64,000 nucleotides of DNA from Streptomyces sp. Ru62 (GTDB lineage Bacteria > Actinomycetota > Actinomycetes > Streptomycetales > Streptomycetaceae): positions 165,696 through 229,695 of the forward strand of contig NZ_PQSU01000016.1 in assembly GCF_002920615.1 (NCBI RefSeq). Direction: 5' to 3'. This document shows positions 36,627 through 44,740 of the stretch, piece after piece. Below the pieces are notes generated by a model. That model was not told where the DNA came from, did no database searches, and worked only from the letters and a program-made list of their open reading frames with translations. Within the stretch, counting starts at the first letter, position 1; each line of letters opens with the position of its first letter. A program made the translations under genes and the position numbers.

Positions 36627-38111
36627 TCAGCCCTTCAGAGAGGCCATCCACGATTCGACCTCGTCCGACTGCCGGGGCAGCGCGGCGCTCAGGTTCCGGT
36701 TGCCGTCCTCGGTCACGAGGATGTCGTCCTCGATCCGGACGCCGATGCCCCGGTACTCCTCCGGCACGGTCAGGTCGTCGGCCTGGAAGTACAGCCCCGG
36801 CTCGACGGTGAGCACCATGCCCGGCTCCAGCGTGCCGTCCACGTACGTCTCGGTCCGCGCGGCGGCGCAGTCGTGGACGTCCATGCCGAGCATGTGCCCC
36901 GTGCCGTGCAGGGTCCAGCGGCGCTGGAGGCCCAGCTCCAGGACCCGCTCGACCGGGCCCTCGACCAGGCCCCACTCGACGAGCCTCTCGGCCAGCACGC
37001 GCTGCGCGGCGTCGTGGAAGTCGCGGTACTTGGCGCCCGGCTTCACGGCCGCGATACCGGCCTCCTGGGCCTCGTACACGGCGTCGTAGATCTTCTTCTG
37101 GATCTCGCTGTACGTGCCGTTGACCGGCAGCGTGCGCGTGACGTCGGCGGTGTAGAGGGTGTGGGTCTCCACGCCCGCGTCCAGCAGCAGCAGGTCGCCG
37201 GAGCGGACGGGGCCGTCGTTGCGGACCCAGTGCAGGGTGCAGGCGTGCGGGCCGGCCGCGCAGATGGAGCCGTAGCCGACGTCGTTGCCCTCCACGCGCG
37301 CGCGGAGGAAGAACGTGCCCTCGATGTAGCGCTCGCTCGTCGCCTCGGCCTTGTCGAGGACCTTGACGACGTCCTCGAAACCGCGGACCGTCGAGTCGAC
37401 GGCCTTCTGCAGCTCGCCGATCTCGAACTCGTCCTTGACGAGACGGGCCTCGGAGAGGAAGACGCGCAGCTCCTCGTCGCGCTCGGCGGTGACCTTGTCG
37501 GTCAGGGCCGCCTCGATGCCGGCGTCGTGGCCGCGCACCACCCGGACCGGGCCGGTGGCCTCGCGGAGCTTGTCGGCCAGCTCGCGCACGTCGGCGGCCG
37601 GGATGCCGTACAGCGCCTCGGACTCGGTGAGGGAGTGCCGGCGGCCGACCCACAGCTCGCCCTGGCCGGAGAGCCAGAACTCGCCGTTCTCGCGGTCGGA
37701 GCGCGGCAGCAGGTAGAGGGTGGCCTCGTGGCCGTCGCCCCTGGGCTCCAGCACCAGGACGCCGTCCTCGGTCTGGTTGCCGGTGAGGTACGCGTACTCG
37801 ACGGAGGCGCGGAAGGGGTACTCGGTGTCGTTCGAGCGGGTCTTCAGGTTGCCCGCCGGGATCACCAGGCGCTCGCCCGGGAAGCGGGCGGAGAGCGCGG
37901 CACGGCGGCGCGCGGTCTCGGCGGCCTGCGGGATCGGCTCCAGGTCACGCAGCTCCGTGTCGGCCCAGCCGGACTTCATGTTCTCGGCAAGCTCGTCGGA
38001 GACGCCCGGGTACAGGCCGTTCTTCCGCTGCTTGACGGTCTCCTCGGCCTCGGTCTCCGGGCCCTCCGCGGTAGCGGAGTCGGGGACAGCCGGGTTGAGC
38101 TCGTCGGACAC
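36627..38111 (-). CDS. pepP: Xaa-Pro aminopeptidase (aminopeptidase P)
   Basis: 494-residue cytosolic M24B peptidase that removes an N-terminal residue before proline. The N-terminal domain (EYPFRASVEYAYLTG) precedes the pita-bread domain. Metal ligands are two Asp in LLLLDAGVETHTLYTADVTR (in outline), His in GTGHMLGMDVHD, Glu in VLTVEPGLYF and Glu in GVRIEDDILV. GTG 38111 has GAGGAGG. It stands alone with its own terminator. Confidence 0.95.
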   Translation of the reverse strand: MSDELNPAVPDSATAEGPETEAEETVKQRKNGLYPGVSDELAENMKSGWADTELRDLEPIPQAAETARRRAALSARFPGERLVIPAGNLKTRSNDTEYPFRASVEYAYLTGNQTEDGVLVLEPRGDGHEATLYLLPRSDRENGEFWLSGQGELWVGRRHSLTESEALYGIPAADVRELADKLREATGPVRVVRGHDAGIEAALTDKVTAERDEELRVFLSEARLVKDEFEIGELQKAVDSTVRGFEDVVKVLDKAEATSERYIEGTFFLRARVEGNDVGYGSICAAGPHACTLHWVRNDGPVRSGDLLLLDAGVETHTLYTADVTRTLPVNGTYSEIQKKIYDAVYEAQEAGIAAVKPGAKYRDFHDAAQRVLAERLVEWGLVEGPVERVLELGLQRRWTLHGTGHMLGMDVHDCAAARTETYVDGTLEPGMVLTVEPGLYFQADDLTVPEEYRGIGVRIEDDILVTEDGNRNLSAALPRQSDEVESWMASLKG

Positions 38112-38268
38112 GTGATCCTCCTCGATACGCCAGTGATCTCCCCCGGGGCCCGCGACGCTCCTGCTTGTGGCCGAGCGGGGACCACCATCATCGTACGGTC
38201 GTACCGGGAGCGGGCGGGGGCGGATGACCTGTTATGCCCGGTCATGCCAGCCGCGCGGAGCGTGCGGC

Positions 38269-39654
38269 TCAGTCGAAGCGGGCCGCCAGCAGGACCACGT
38301 CCTCCTCGCTGTCGGCCGCGTCCAGGCCGTCCGGCAGGACCGCCCGCAGGACGTGGTCGGCGACGGCCCCCGGATCCTGCCGCACCGCGCGCGGGACGCC
38401 CGCGGCGGCGGCGTGCAGCCGGGCGAAGGCCCGGTCCATCGGGTCGCCGGTACGGTGCAGCAGCCCGTCGGTGTAGAGCAGGACCGTCTCCCCGGCCTCC
38501 GCCTGGATCTCCACGCTGGGCGCCTCCCAGCAGGCGAGCATGCCGAGCGGCGCGGAGACGGAGGTCTCGGCGAACTCGGTGCGCCGCTCGCCGGTCAGCA
38601 GCGGCGGACTGTGCCCGGCACCGGCCAGGGTGACCTTGCGTACGGCCGGCTCGCAGTAGGCGAACAGGGCGGTGGCCGAGCGGGCCGGCTCGGTCAGCCG
38701 CAGCAGCAGTTCCAGGTCGGACAGGACGGCGACCGGGTCCTCGCCCTCCATCACGGCGTACGCGCGCAGGGAGGCGCGCAGCCGCCCCATGGCGGCCACC
38801 GCGCTCGGCCCGCAGCCGGTGACCGAGCCGACCGAGAGGCCGAGGGCGGCCTCCGGCAGCGGCAGGGCGTCGTACCAGTCACCGCCGCCGCGCGGGCCCG
38901 CGCGGTGCCGGGCGGCGAGCTGGACGCCGGCCACCCGGGGCAGCCGGGCGGGCAGCAGTTCCTCGGTGAGGGTCGCCACGCACGCGCGCGTGCGCTCCAC
39001 CTCCAGCAGCCGGGCGAGGTGCTCGGTGGCGTGCCGGACGTACAGGCCCACGAGGTGGCGCCGGCGCTCGTGCGGCTCGGCCGGTTCGTCGTAGAGCCAG
39101 ACGACGGCGCCGAGGCGGCCCGCGGACTCGGTGGCGAGCGGGAGGGCGTAGCTGGCGGCGTAGCCGAGGCGGGCGGCCACCTCGCGGTGGCGCGGGTCCA
39201 GGCCCTCCTCGGCGAACAGGTCCGGGTGGACGATCTCGGCGGCGCCGCGGGTGTCGTACGGCAGGGCGCCGCGCGGCACGGTCTCGATGTGGCCGAGGTC
39301 GGCGCGGCCGAGACCGAGGCCGAGGGTGGTGCGGGGCCCGTCGCCGTCGGCGGGCTCCAGGACGACCAGGCCGCGGCGGGCGCCGACCAGGGCGGCGCCC
39401 GCGCGCAGGAGTTCGTGCAGGGCGGCGTCGAGGGCGCTGGTGCGGGAGAGGCGCTCGGTGAGCTCGTGGAGGGTCGTGAGATCGGAGACCCAGCCGGCCA
39501 GCCGGTCCTGGAGCAGGGTGCCGGGGGCCGGGCTGTGCGGCGCGGGGACCGCGGGAGCGGGGCCGGAGGTGGGGGAGGCGGGTGCGGCAGTGTGGGCGGC
39601 TGTGGTGACAGTGGGATCGATTCCAGCCACTTTCGGAGGGTGCGGGGCGTTCAT
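38269..39654 (-). CDS. GAF-domain PP2C-type (SpoIIE-like) serine phosphatase
   Basis: 461 residues. A Pro/Ala-rich N-terminal ~45 residues, a GAF domain (~60-215; RTSALDAALHELL, GLVVLEP), a short coiled coil and a C-terminal SpoIIE/PP2C domain. GGDWYDALPLPE and AYCEPAVRKVTLAGAGHSPPLL are visible; the motif normally carrying paired metal-binding Asp reads SVGSVTGCG instead of GDVxGHG, so catalysis may be impaired. Such proteins normally oppose RsbW-type kinases, of which two are nearby. Confidence 0.85.
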   Translation of the reverse strand: MNAPHPPKVAGIDPTVTTAAHTAAPASPTSGPAPAVPAPHSPAPGTLLQDRLAGWVSDLTTLHELTERLSRTSALDAALHELLRAGAALVGARRGLVVLEPADGDGPRTTLGLGLGRADLGHIETVPRGALPYDTRGAAEIVHPDLFAEEGLDPRHREVAARLGYAASYALPLATESAGRLGAVVWLYDEPAEPHERRRHLVGLYVRHATEHLARLLEVERTRACVATLTEELLPARLPRVAGVQLAARHRAGPRGGGDWYDALPLPEAALGLSVGSVTGCGPSAVAAMGRLRASLRAYAVMEGEDPVAVLSDLELLLRLTEPARSATALFAYCEPAVRKVTLAGAGHSPPLLTGERRTEFAETSVSAPLGMLACWEAPSVEIQAEAGETVLLYTDGLLHRTGDPMDRAFARLHAAAAGVPRAVRQDPGAVADHVLRAVLPDGLDAADSEEDVVLLAARFD

Positions 39655-39666
39655 GGCGTCCGGCCT

Positions 39667-39798
39667 TCAGACCGGTGCGTATTGCTGAAAAGCATCGCAA
39701 ACCCCCATGTCATTCTGCGCCGCTAGCAGTGTCTCCACATGTACACGTACTCGTGAGGGGATGTCCAGCATTGTCCTGCGGGGATTCCTGGTGTCCAT
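39667..39798 (-). CDS. Possible small protein upstream of the PP2C gene
   Basis: 43 residues from ATG 39798: MDTRNPRRTMLDIPSRVRVH and on to DAFQQYAPV. It ends 12 bases before the PP2C start and is in the same direction. Codon use is atypical (CTA, GTA, GCT, TTT, CAA), and GAGGA lies too far (15 bases) for a good ribosome site. The protein wording looks natural and I think similar peptides exist in other streptomycetes, but that is memory, not a search. It could instead be a structured leader. The remainder of the gap to 40266 is AT-richer than average and carries no clear gene. Confidence 0.4.
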   Translation of the reverse strand: MDTRNPRRTMLDIPSRVRVHVETLLAAQNDMGVCDAFQQYAPV

Positions 39799-40266
39799 GA
39801 GGTTGGTGAGGGTTTTCCTCGAACCCCTTGCCTTACTGCCAAGTTGGCTCAAAACTGCCTTAGGTATCGGTTCATTGCGGTCGACTGGCCTTGCTCCACG
39901 GAGCGTCACAGCGGTCGTGATGGGTACGTACTCGGAGAAGGCCAGGGGTGGTTGGGGGCCACCCGGAACCTGGCGACGGACCCGGGCGTCATAGCCACCG
40001 ACGGCCGAGCCCCATCCTCCCGTGGCGGAGGCGGAGAGAAATACGCGCGACGGCAAAACGCCAGACTTCGCCACCCCCACGCCGCAGCCGTGCTTTTGAT
40101 AGACGCACTATGGACGCGGACGCGGCCAACGCTCGACCCCCTGGGGTTCCCCCTGCCGTGCGCGGGGGTGTGATGCGCCAACAGGTACGCCCAGTGAAGT
40201 GATCGACACATGGTGTGATGTGGCCCACGGTGTTGCCAGCGGTGCAACGGAAAGGAACGAGCGCTC

Positions 40267-40932
40267 ATGCGCGAGATCCTCGGAAGGCGACGCAGGCTTC
40301 TGTCCAGGCGGAACGACGGGAGGCCTGAACTGATCGGCGCGGCCCTGACCTTCGCGACGCAATGGCAGTGGCCGGTGCTCCCCGGTGTGGCGCCGGACCC
40401 GCAGGGGCGGGCCCGCTGCGCCTGCCCCGATCCCGAGTGCACGGTGCCCGGTGCGCACCCCTTCGACCCCGGACTGCTCGCCGCCACCACCGACGCGCGC
40501 ATGGTGCGCTGGTGGTGGACCAACCGGCCGGCCGCCCCGGTCATCCTGGCCACCGGAGGCAAGGCGCCCTGCGCGGTCAGCCTGCCGGCGCTCGCCGCCT
40601 CCCGCGCCCTCGCCCTGCTCGACCGGCGCGGCATGAGGCTCGGACCGGTGATCGCCTCGCCCACCCGCTGGGCACTGCTCGTCAAGCCGTACTCCATGGA
40701 GCAACTCGGCGAACTGCTCTACGCCAAGGACTTCGTCCCCGGCTCCCTGCGCTTCCACGGCGAGGGCGGTTATCTCGCGCTGCCCCCGTCCGAGACCGGC
40801 CAGGGCGCCGTCCGCTGGGAGCGTGCGCCGCTGCCCGGCTCCGCCGCGCCCTGGGTGCCCGATGTGGAGGCCGTCGTGGACGCCGTGGTCGACGCCCTCA
40901 CTCGTACGGGTGTGAGCGCGCCCGAGTTGTAG
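40267..40932 (+). CDS. Bifunctional primase/polymerase-like protein
   Basis: 221 residues resembling the N-terminal Prim-Pol domain family of actinobacteria. The start ELIGAALTFATQWQWPVLPGVAPDPQGRA and the Cys-rich CACPDPECTVPGAHPFDP are typical, as is MVRWWWTNRPAAPVILATGG. The catalytic D-x-D is not obvious, so it may be an inactive member. AAGGA precedes ATG 40267. A second, more canonical Prim-Pol protein lies at 46935. Confidence 0.75.
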   Translation: MREILGRRRRLLSRRNDGRPELIGAALTFATQWQWPVLPGVAPDPQGRARCACPDPECTVPGAHPFDPGLLAATTDARMVRWWWTNRPAAPVILATGGKAPCAVSLPALAASRALALLDRRGMRLGPVIASPTRWALLVKPYSMEQLGELLYAKDFVPGSLRFHGEGGYLALPPSETGQGAVRWERAPLPGSAAPWVPDVEAVVDAVVDALTRTGVSAPEL

Positions 40933-40987
40933 GGGTGTCGGGCGCGGGCGGGGCGCGTGAGCCCCGCTCGCTCGTTATCGTCCGCAT

Positions 40988-41578
40988 ATGCAGCGTCAAC
41001 CCGGCGGCCACCGCGCCCCACGGCCGCACCGCGGCCGGCGGAACCACCGAAAGCCCGACCCCCGCCAGCTCCGTCTGCTCGCCCTGGCGGGCTTCGTGGC
41101 GGCCATGGTCGCGCTGCCGCTGGCCGTGGCCTCCGCACGGCAGGCGGGCGACGCCGGCCGGGCCGCAGTACCGGCCGCCCCCCGCGGTGACGCCACGACC
41201 CGCCCGGACACCCGCAGCCGCTCCCCCCACCTGCTCGGTCTCGGGCTCGCCACCGCCGCCCGCTGCGGCCCCGAACTCACCTCGCCCGACGGCATCGAGG
41301 CGCAGACCTGTGTGCTGACGCAGGGCGAGGACACCTGGGCGCGCGCCTACTACCGCAACGCCACCGGCCGGTCGCTGGACTCCGTGCTGAGCCTGATGGG
41401 CCCGGGCGACCGGACCGTGCAGATCCGCTGTGCCACCGGGACCGACGACGAGCCCGCCACCTGTGAGACCCCGCGCGAGCGCAGCCGGGGCGGACCGGAC
41501 GCCTACACGGCCGTCTCCGAGTTCGCCGAGCGCGGCCCTGACGGGGCGCTGCTGCTCCGCTCCGGCAGCAACTCCTGA
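40988..41578 (+). CDS. Hypothetical secreted or membrane-anchored protein
   Basis: 196 residues. A very basic N terminus (RPHRGRRNHRKPDPRQ) precedes one hydrophobic helix LLALAGFVAAMVALPLAV, a signal peptide or anchor. The outside part has an Ala/Pro/Thr-rich linker then a ~90-residue domain with three cysteines (CGPEL, CVLTQG, CATG...CETP). It recurs in streptomycetes but the function is unknown. It lies 55 bases after the primase-like gene. Confidence 0.75.
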   Translation: MQRQPGGHRAPRPHRGRRNHRKPDPRQLRLLALAGFVAAMVALPLAVASARQAGDAGRAAVPAAPRGDATTRPDTRSRSPHLLGLGLATAARCGPELTSPDGIEAQTCVLTQGEDTWARAYYRNATGRSLDSVLSLMGPGDRTVQIRCATGTDDEPATCETPRERSRGGPDAYTAVSEFAERGPDGALLLRSGSNS

Positions 41579-41638
41579 GCGTCCGGGCAGAGTTGGCGAC
41601 CCGCTGCGCGCAGCCCGCCGTACGCGGGCATGGAAAGA

Positions 41639-41676
41639 CCCGGTTGCTGGCGACGGGGGATGCACCAGCAACCGGG
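41639..41676 (+). terminator. Hairpin downstream of the secreted-protein gene
   Basis: Arms CCCGGTTGCTGG (41639-41650) and CCAGCAACCGGG (41665-41676) are exact complements with a 14-base loop. It lies 61 bases after the stop and could be a terminator or part of a regulatory RNA. Confidence 0.5.
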
Positions 41677-41793
41677 CTACTGGAACGGTAACAAGAGATC
41701 GGCGGTTCGCAAATTCCGGGTTGGCTATTCGGACACCGATTGCCCTGTCGAAACCGGGAGTTGTGACGCGAGTCACCTGCCGCGCGGTCCGCT

Positions 41794-41825
41794 GTTCACG
41801 GCTGACCGACCGGTCAGCCGTGAAC
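41794..41825. terminator. Bidirectional hairpin between convergent genes
   Basis: Arms GTTCACGGCTGACC (41794-41807) and GGTCAGCCGTGAAC (41812-41825) are perfect 14-base complements with a four-base loop, 17 bases after the stop of the SEC-C gene. Confidence 0.75.
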
Positions 41826-41841
41826 ATCCGCGCGGGGGGCG

Positions 41842-42804
41842 TCAGCTCAGCGTGACCTGCCGGTTGGTCAGGCCGCCGCGCGCCCGGCGCTCCTCCGGAG
41901 TCAGCGGCTCCTCGACGGCGAGGGCGGCGGCGAGGCGCTCGGCGAACTCGGCGGCCGGCTTCTCCACGTCCTCCGCGGTGACCCCGGTCGGCAGGTCCCA
42001 GACCGGCACGATGAGGCCGTGAGCACGGAAGGAGCCCACGAGCCGGGTGCCCTCGCCGAGGCTGGACCTGCCCGCCGCGTGCAACCGCGCGAGGGCGTCC
42101 AGAAGCTGCTCCTCCGGGTGGGGCATGACCCAGCGCAGGTGGTTCTTCTCCGGGGTCTGGCACCAGTAGGCGGCGTCCACACCGGACAGCTTCACGGTCG
42201 GGATGGCGGCGGCGTTGGCCCGCTCCAGGGAGGCGGCCACCTCCGGCGTGGCGTTCTCCGCGTCCGGCACCCAGAACTCGAAGCCGCTGTGCACGACCGG
42301 TTCGAACGCGCCCTCCGGGTCGAGCAGATCCTGCAGGCGCGGCCCCTCGGCGGGGGCCCGGCGGCCCTGCACCGGGGTGCCGGGCGCGGCCTCCAGCGCG
42401 CGCAGCAGCGTGTCGGCGAGGTCACGGCTGATGTCGCCGGAGGCCGTGTCGTTCTGCAGGCCGATCAGCACCGAGCCGTCGTCGCGGCGCAGCGCGGGCC
42501 AGGCCATCGGCAGCACGGTGGCCAGGGTGACCGACGGAACGCCCTCGGGCAGGCCGCCGCGCAGGGGCAGCCCTGCCGTCGCGGCCGGGACCAGCTCGCG
42601 CAGCGCGACCCAGTCGCACTCGCCGGGCAGTCCCTCGAACGGGCGCTGCACCAGCTCGGTCGCGGCGTGCGCGGCCGCCCGGCCGTGGCAGGCCTTGTAG
42701 CGCCGGCCGCTGCCGCAGGGGCAGGGTTCGCGGGCGCCGACAACCGGGATCTCCCCGTCGATCAGCTGCGGCTTGGCCTTCGTCTGGGGTCGCTTTTTGG
42801 CCAT
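41842..42804 (-). CDS. SEC-C motif protein (DUF5926-type)
   Basis: 320 residues. Near the N terminus a SEC-C zinc site reads REPCPCGSGRRYKACHG (C-x-C-x8-C-H), the motif found at SecA C termini and many nucleic-acid or chaperone adaptors. The rest (~70-320) is a single unrecognised domain containing FEFWVPDAENATPE and AYWCQTPEKNHLRWVMPHPEEQLL (fragments). ATG 42804 begins MAKKRPQTK; the frame extends to 42921 without a ribosome site. A single perfect DnaA box (42879-42887, minus) lies just upstream. Confidence 0.8.
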   Translation of the reverse strand: MAKKRPQTKAKPQLIDGEIPVVGAREPCPCGSGRRYKACHGRAAAHAATELVQRPFEGLPGECDWVALRELVPAATAGLPLRGGLPEGVPSVTLATVLPMAWPALRRDDGSVLIGLQNDTASGDISRDLADTLLRALEAAPGTPVQGRRAPAEGPRLQDLLDPEGAFEPVVHSGFEFWVPDAENATPEVAASLERANAAAIPTVKLSGVDAAYWCQTPEKNHLRWVMPHPEEQLLDALARLHAAGRSSLGEGTRLVGSFRAHGLIVPVWDLPTGVTAEDVEKPAAEFAERLAAALAVEEPLTPEERRARGGLTNRQVTLS

Positions 42805-42949
42805 GGTGGGTGTCTCCCGGTTACGGCTCTTCTCGTACGTCCGGAGCCTAGCCGTTCGGACCATGACCGACGGGAACCTGTGGACAACGCACGCGCGCTC
42901 GACGCCGGTGGGTGAATCCACGGGCGGTGAACGGGGACGCCGCCCTGGT

Positions 42950-43591
42950 TCAGTCCAGGTCGTCGAACACGTCGGCGAAGTCGAGCCCGGACAGCTCGGG
43001 CAGCGGCGCGGAGCGGGTGACGCGCGTAGCGAAACCCTCGCGGCGGCACCCGGCGTCGGGATCGTGGACGTCCTCGTGGACCAGCGCCCAGACCGTCACC
43101 TCGCCCTGGACGTCGTCCCGGACGCCCCAGTCGTCGGCGAGGGCCGTGATGATGTTCAGCCCGCGGCCGCCGTGCGCGGTCACCGAGGGCGTGGCCGGCG
43201 CCGGGCGGGTCGGGCCGCCGCCGTCCGTGACCTCCACGACGAGCCGCCCGCGCGCGTCGACCCGCCAGGCGGCGCGGACGTCCCCGTCCCCGGCCGGCGC
43301 GTCCCCCAGGGGCCGCCCGTGCTTGCAGGCGTTGCTCAACAGTTCGGAAAGGATCAGTACGGCGTCGTCGATGACCGATTCGGATACGCCACCGCTGCGC
43401 AGCTGCGCCCGCATCCGGTGCCGCGCCTTCCCCACGCCCGCAGGGCCATGGGGTACGGCCATGCTCGACGACGTGGGCACCTCCTGTGCCACCACCAACG
43501 CCACCCCCGAGACCTCCTTCGCCCCACGCCATGGGGTGGATGCCCTCTCGGCCTGTACCGGAAACCGGCCAATCCCCTTCCGGTGACGCAT
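42950..43591 (-). CDS. RsbW-like ATP-binding regulatory protein
   Basis: 213 residues with a GHKL ATPase domain at ~60-160: N-box ILSELLSNACKHG, G1 VEVTDGGGPTRP, G2 HGGRGLNIITALADDWG. The N-terminal ~50 residues and a C-terminal ~45 residues (acidic end DFADVFDDLD) extend beyond the core. Orphan anti-sigma kinase type; partner unknown. ATG 43591 used; internal starts near residue 27 or 44 are possible. Confidence 0.85.
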   Translation of the reverse strand: MRHRKGIGRFPVQAERASTPWRGAKEVSGVALVVAQEVPTSSSMAVPHGPAGVGKARHRMRAQLRSGGVSESVIDDAVLILSELLSNACKHGRPLGDAPAGDGDVRAAWRVDARGRLVVEVTDGGGPTRPAPATPSVTAHGGRGLNIITALADDWGVRDDVQGEVTVWALVHEDVHDPDAGCRREGFATRVTRSAPLPELSGLDFADVFDDLD

Positions 43592-43672
43592 TCGACACAG
43601 GTGGACACGCAGCGAACGCGCCGGAGCACACCCAGTGACGGGCCCGCACGGGCGTGGCGGGCACGGGCCGGC

Positions 43673-44500
43673 TCAGCGGCCCAGTTGCCGCAGCACCGCG
43701 CGCGGGCGGTTGGTGATGATGGCGTCGACGCCCAGCCCGACACAGAGATCGACGTCCTCAGGCTCGTTCACGGTCCACACGTGGACCTGGTGACCGGCCC
43801 GCTTCAGCCGCTCCACGTAGGCGGGGTGACTGCGCACGATACGGATCGAGGGCCCCGCGATGCCGACGCCCACGGGCAGCCGTCCGTCGCGCAGCCGGGG
43901 CGAGACGAACTGCATCAGGTACACCGTCGGCAGTGTCGGCGCCACGGCCCGCACCCGGTGCAGCGAACGCGCCGAGAAGCTCATGACCCGGACCGGCGAC
44001 TCGGCGGCTGACGCCGGCGCGTCCAGTCCGAACCGTTTCAGCAGGGCCAGCAGCCGCTCCTCGACCTGCCCCGCCCAGCGCGTGGGGTGCTTGGTCTCGA
44101 TGGCCAGCTCCACCCGCCGCCCGGCGTCCGCGACCAGCTCCAGCAGCCGCTCCAGGGTGAGCACGGAGGTCTCCTCGCGGTCCTCCGGCCGGTGCTCCCA
44201 GTCGGGTTCCTCGTCCCGTCCGCGCCAGGCCTCGCGCGTCTTCCAGGAGCCGAAGTCGAGGGCGGCCAGATCGGCCAGTTCCAGCGCGGACACCGCGCCG
44301 CGGCCGTTGGAGGTACGGTTCACCCGCCGGTCGTGGACGCAGACCAGATGGCCGTCCGCGGTCAGCCGTACGTCGCACTCCAGGGCGTCCGCGCCGTCCT
44401 CGATGGCCTTCCGGTAGGCGGCGAGGGTGTGTTCGGGTGCGTCCTCCGAGGCGCCGCGGTGGGCGACGACCTGGAGGGAGTGCTGTCGTGCGTGGGTCAC
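43673..44500 (-). CDS. Glycerophosphodiester phosphodiesterase
   Basis: 275 residues, no signal peptide. GDPD motifs are complete: VAHRGASEDAPEHT with the catalytic His, ALECDVRLTADGHLVCVHD with the Glu/Asp metal ligands and second His, and LAIETKHP. The TIM barrel ends HVWTVNEPEDVDLCVGLGVDAIITNRP. It hydrolyses glycerophosphodiesters from phospholipids to glycerol-3-phosphate. GTG 44500 is preferred to the open frame at 44572, which has no conserved sequence. Confidence 0.93.
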   Translation of the reverse strand: MTHARQHSLQVVAHRGASEDAPEHTLAAYRKAIEDGADALECDVRLTADGHLVCVHDRRVNRTSNGRGAVSALELADLAALDFGSWKTREAWRGRDEEPDWEHRPEDREETSVLTLERLLELVADAGRRVELAIETKHPTRWAGQVEERLLALLKRFGLDAPASAAESPVRVMSFSARSLHRVRAVAPTLPTVYLMQFVSPRLRDGRLPVGVGIAGPSIRIVRSHPAYVERLKRAGHQVHVWTVNEPEDVDLCVGLGVDAIITNRPRAVLRQLGR

Positions 44501-44608
44501 CGCGTCATGGTGCCACCGTCGCCGGGTGCACGGGGCCGGTGCGGGTCCGTCCCTGCGACGAACGGGGGGCATGCGGCATGCACGTTACAAAACCTTTGCT
44601 CGAAAGAT

Positions 44609-44628
44609 CCTATATAAACCTATATAAA
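44609..44628 (+). promoter_or_regulatory. AT-rich tandem repeat / probable promoter upstream of the HtrA gene
   Basis: CCTATATAAA is repeated exactly, head to tail (44609-44618, 44619-44628), within an AT-rich island (44584-44632) in otherwise >70% GC sequence. TATAAA-like -10 elements and an inverted-looking CTTTGCTCGAAAG at 44595 suggest a regulated promoter for the protease 110 bases downstream, or for the divergent phosphodiesterase. Confidence 0.5.
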
Positions 44629-44740
44629 GACGGCTGCCGGACCCACAGCCACCGCTTATGGTGCTCTGACGGCCCGTGGGAAAAGCTGACTGCAGACCAG
44701 TGCGACCGACGACACCAGGCGTGGATCGAGGAGAAGACCT

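Noticed and set aside
35247..38633. 1,128-residue open frame on the plus strand
   Set aside because: It runs antisense through the MocR and pepP genes, both of which have complete catalytic motifs; its own translation has no domain and arises from high GC at third positions.
41630..42022. Possible small gene starting MHQQPGYWNGNKRSAV
   Set aside because: It lies over the hairpin at 41639-41676, lacks a ribosome site and then runs antisense into the SEC-C gene.
42879..42887. Single perfect DnaA box upstream of the SEC-C gene
   Set aside because: A lone box is expected by chance in a window this size and has no neighbours.
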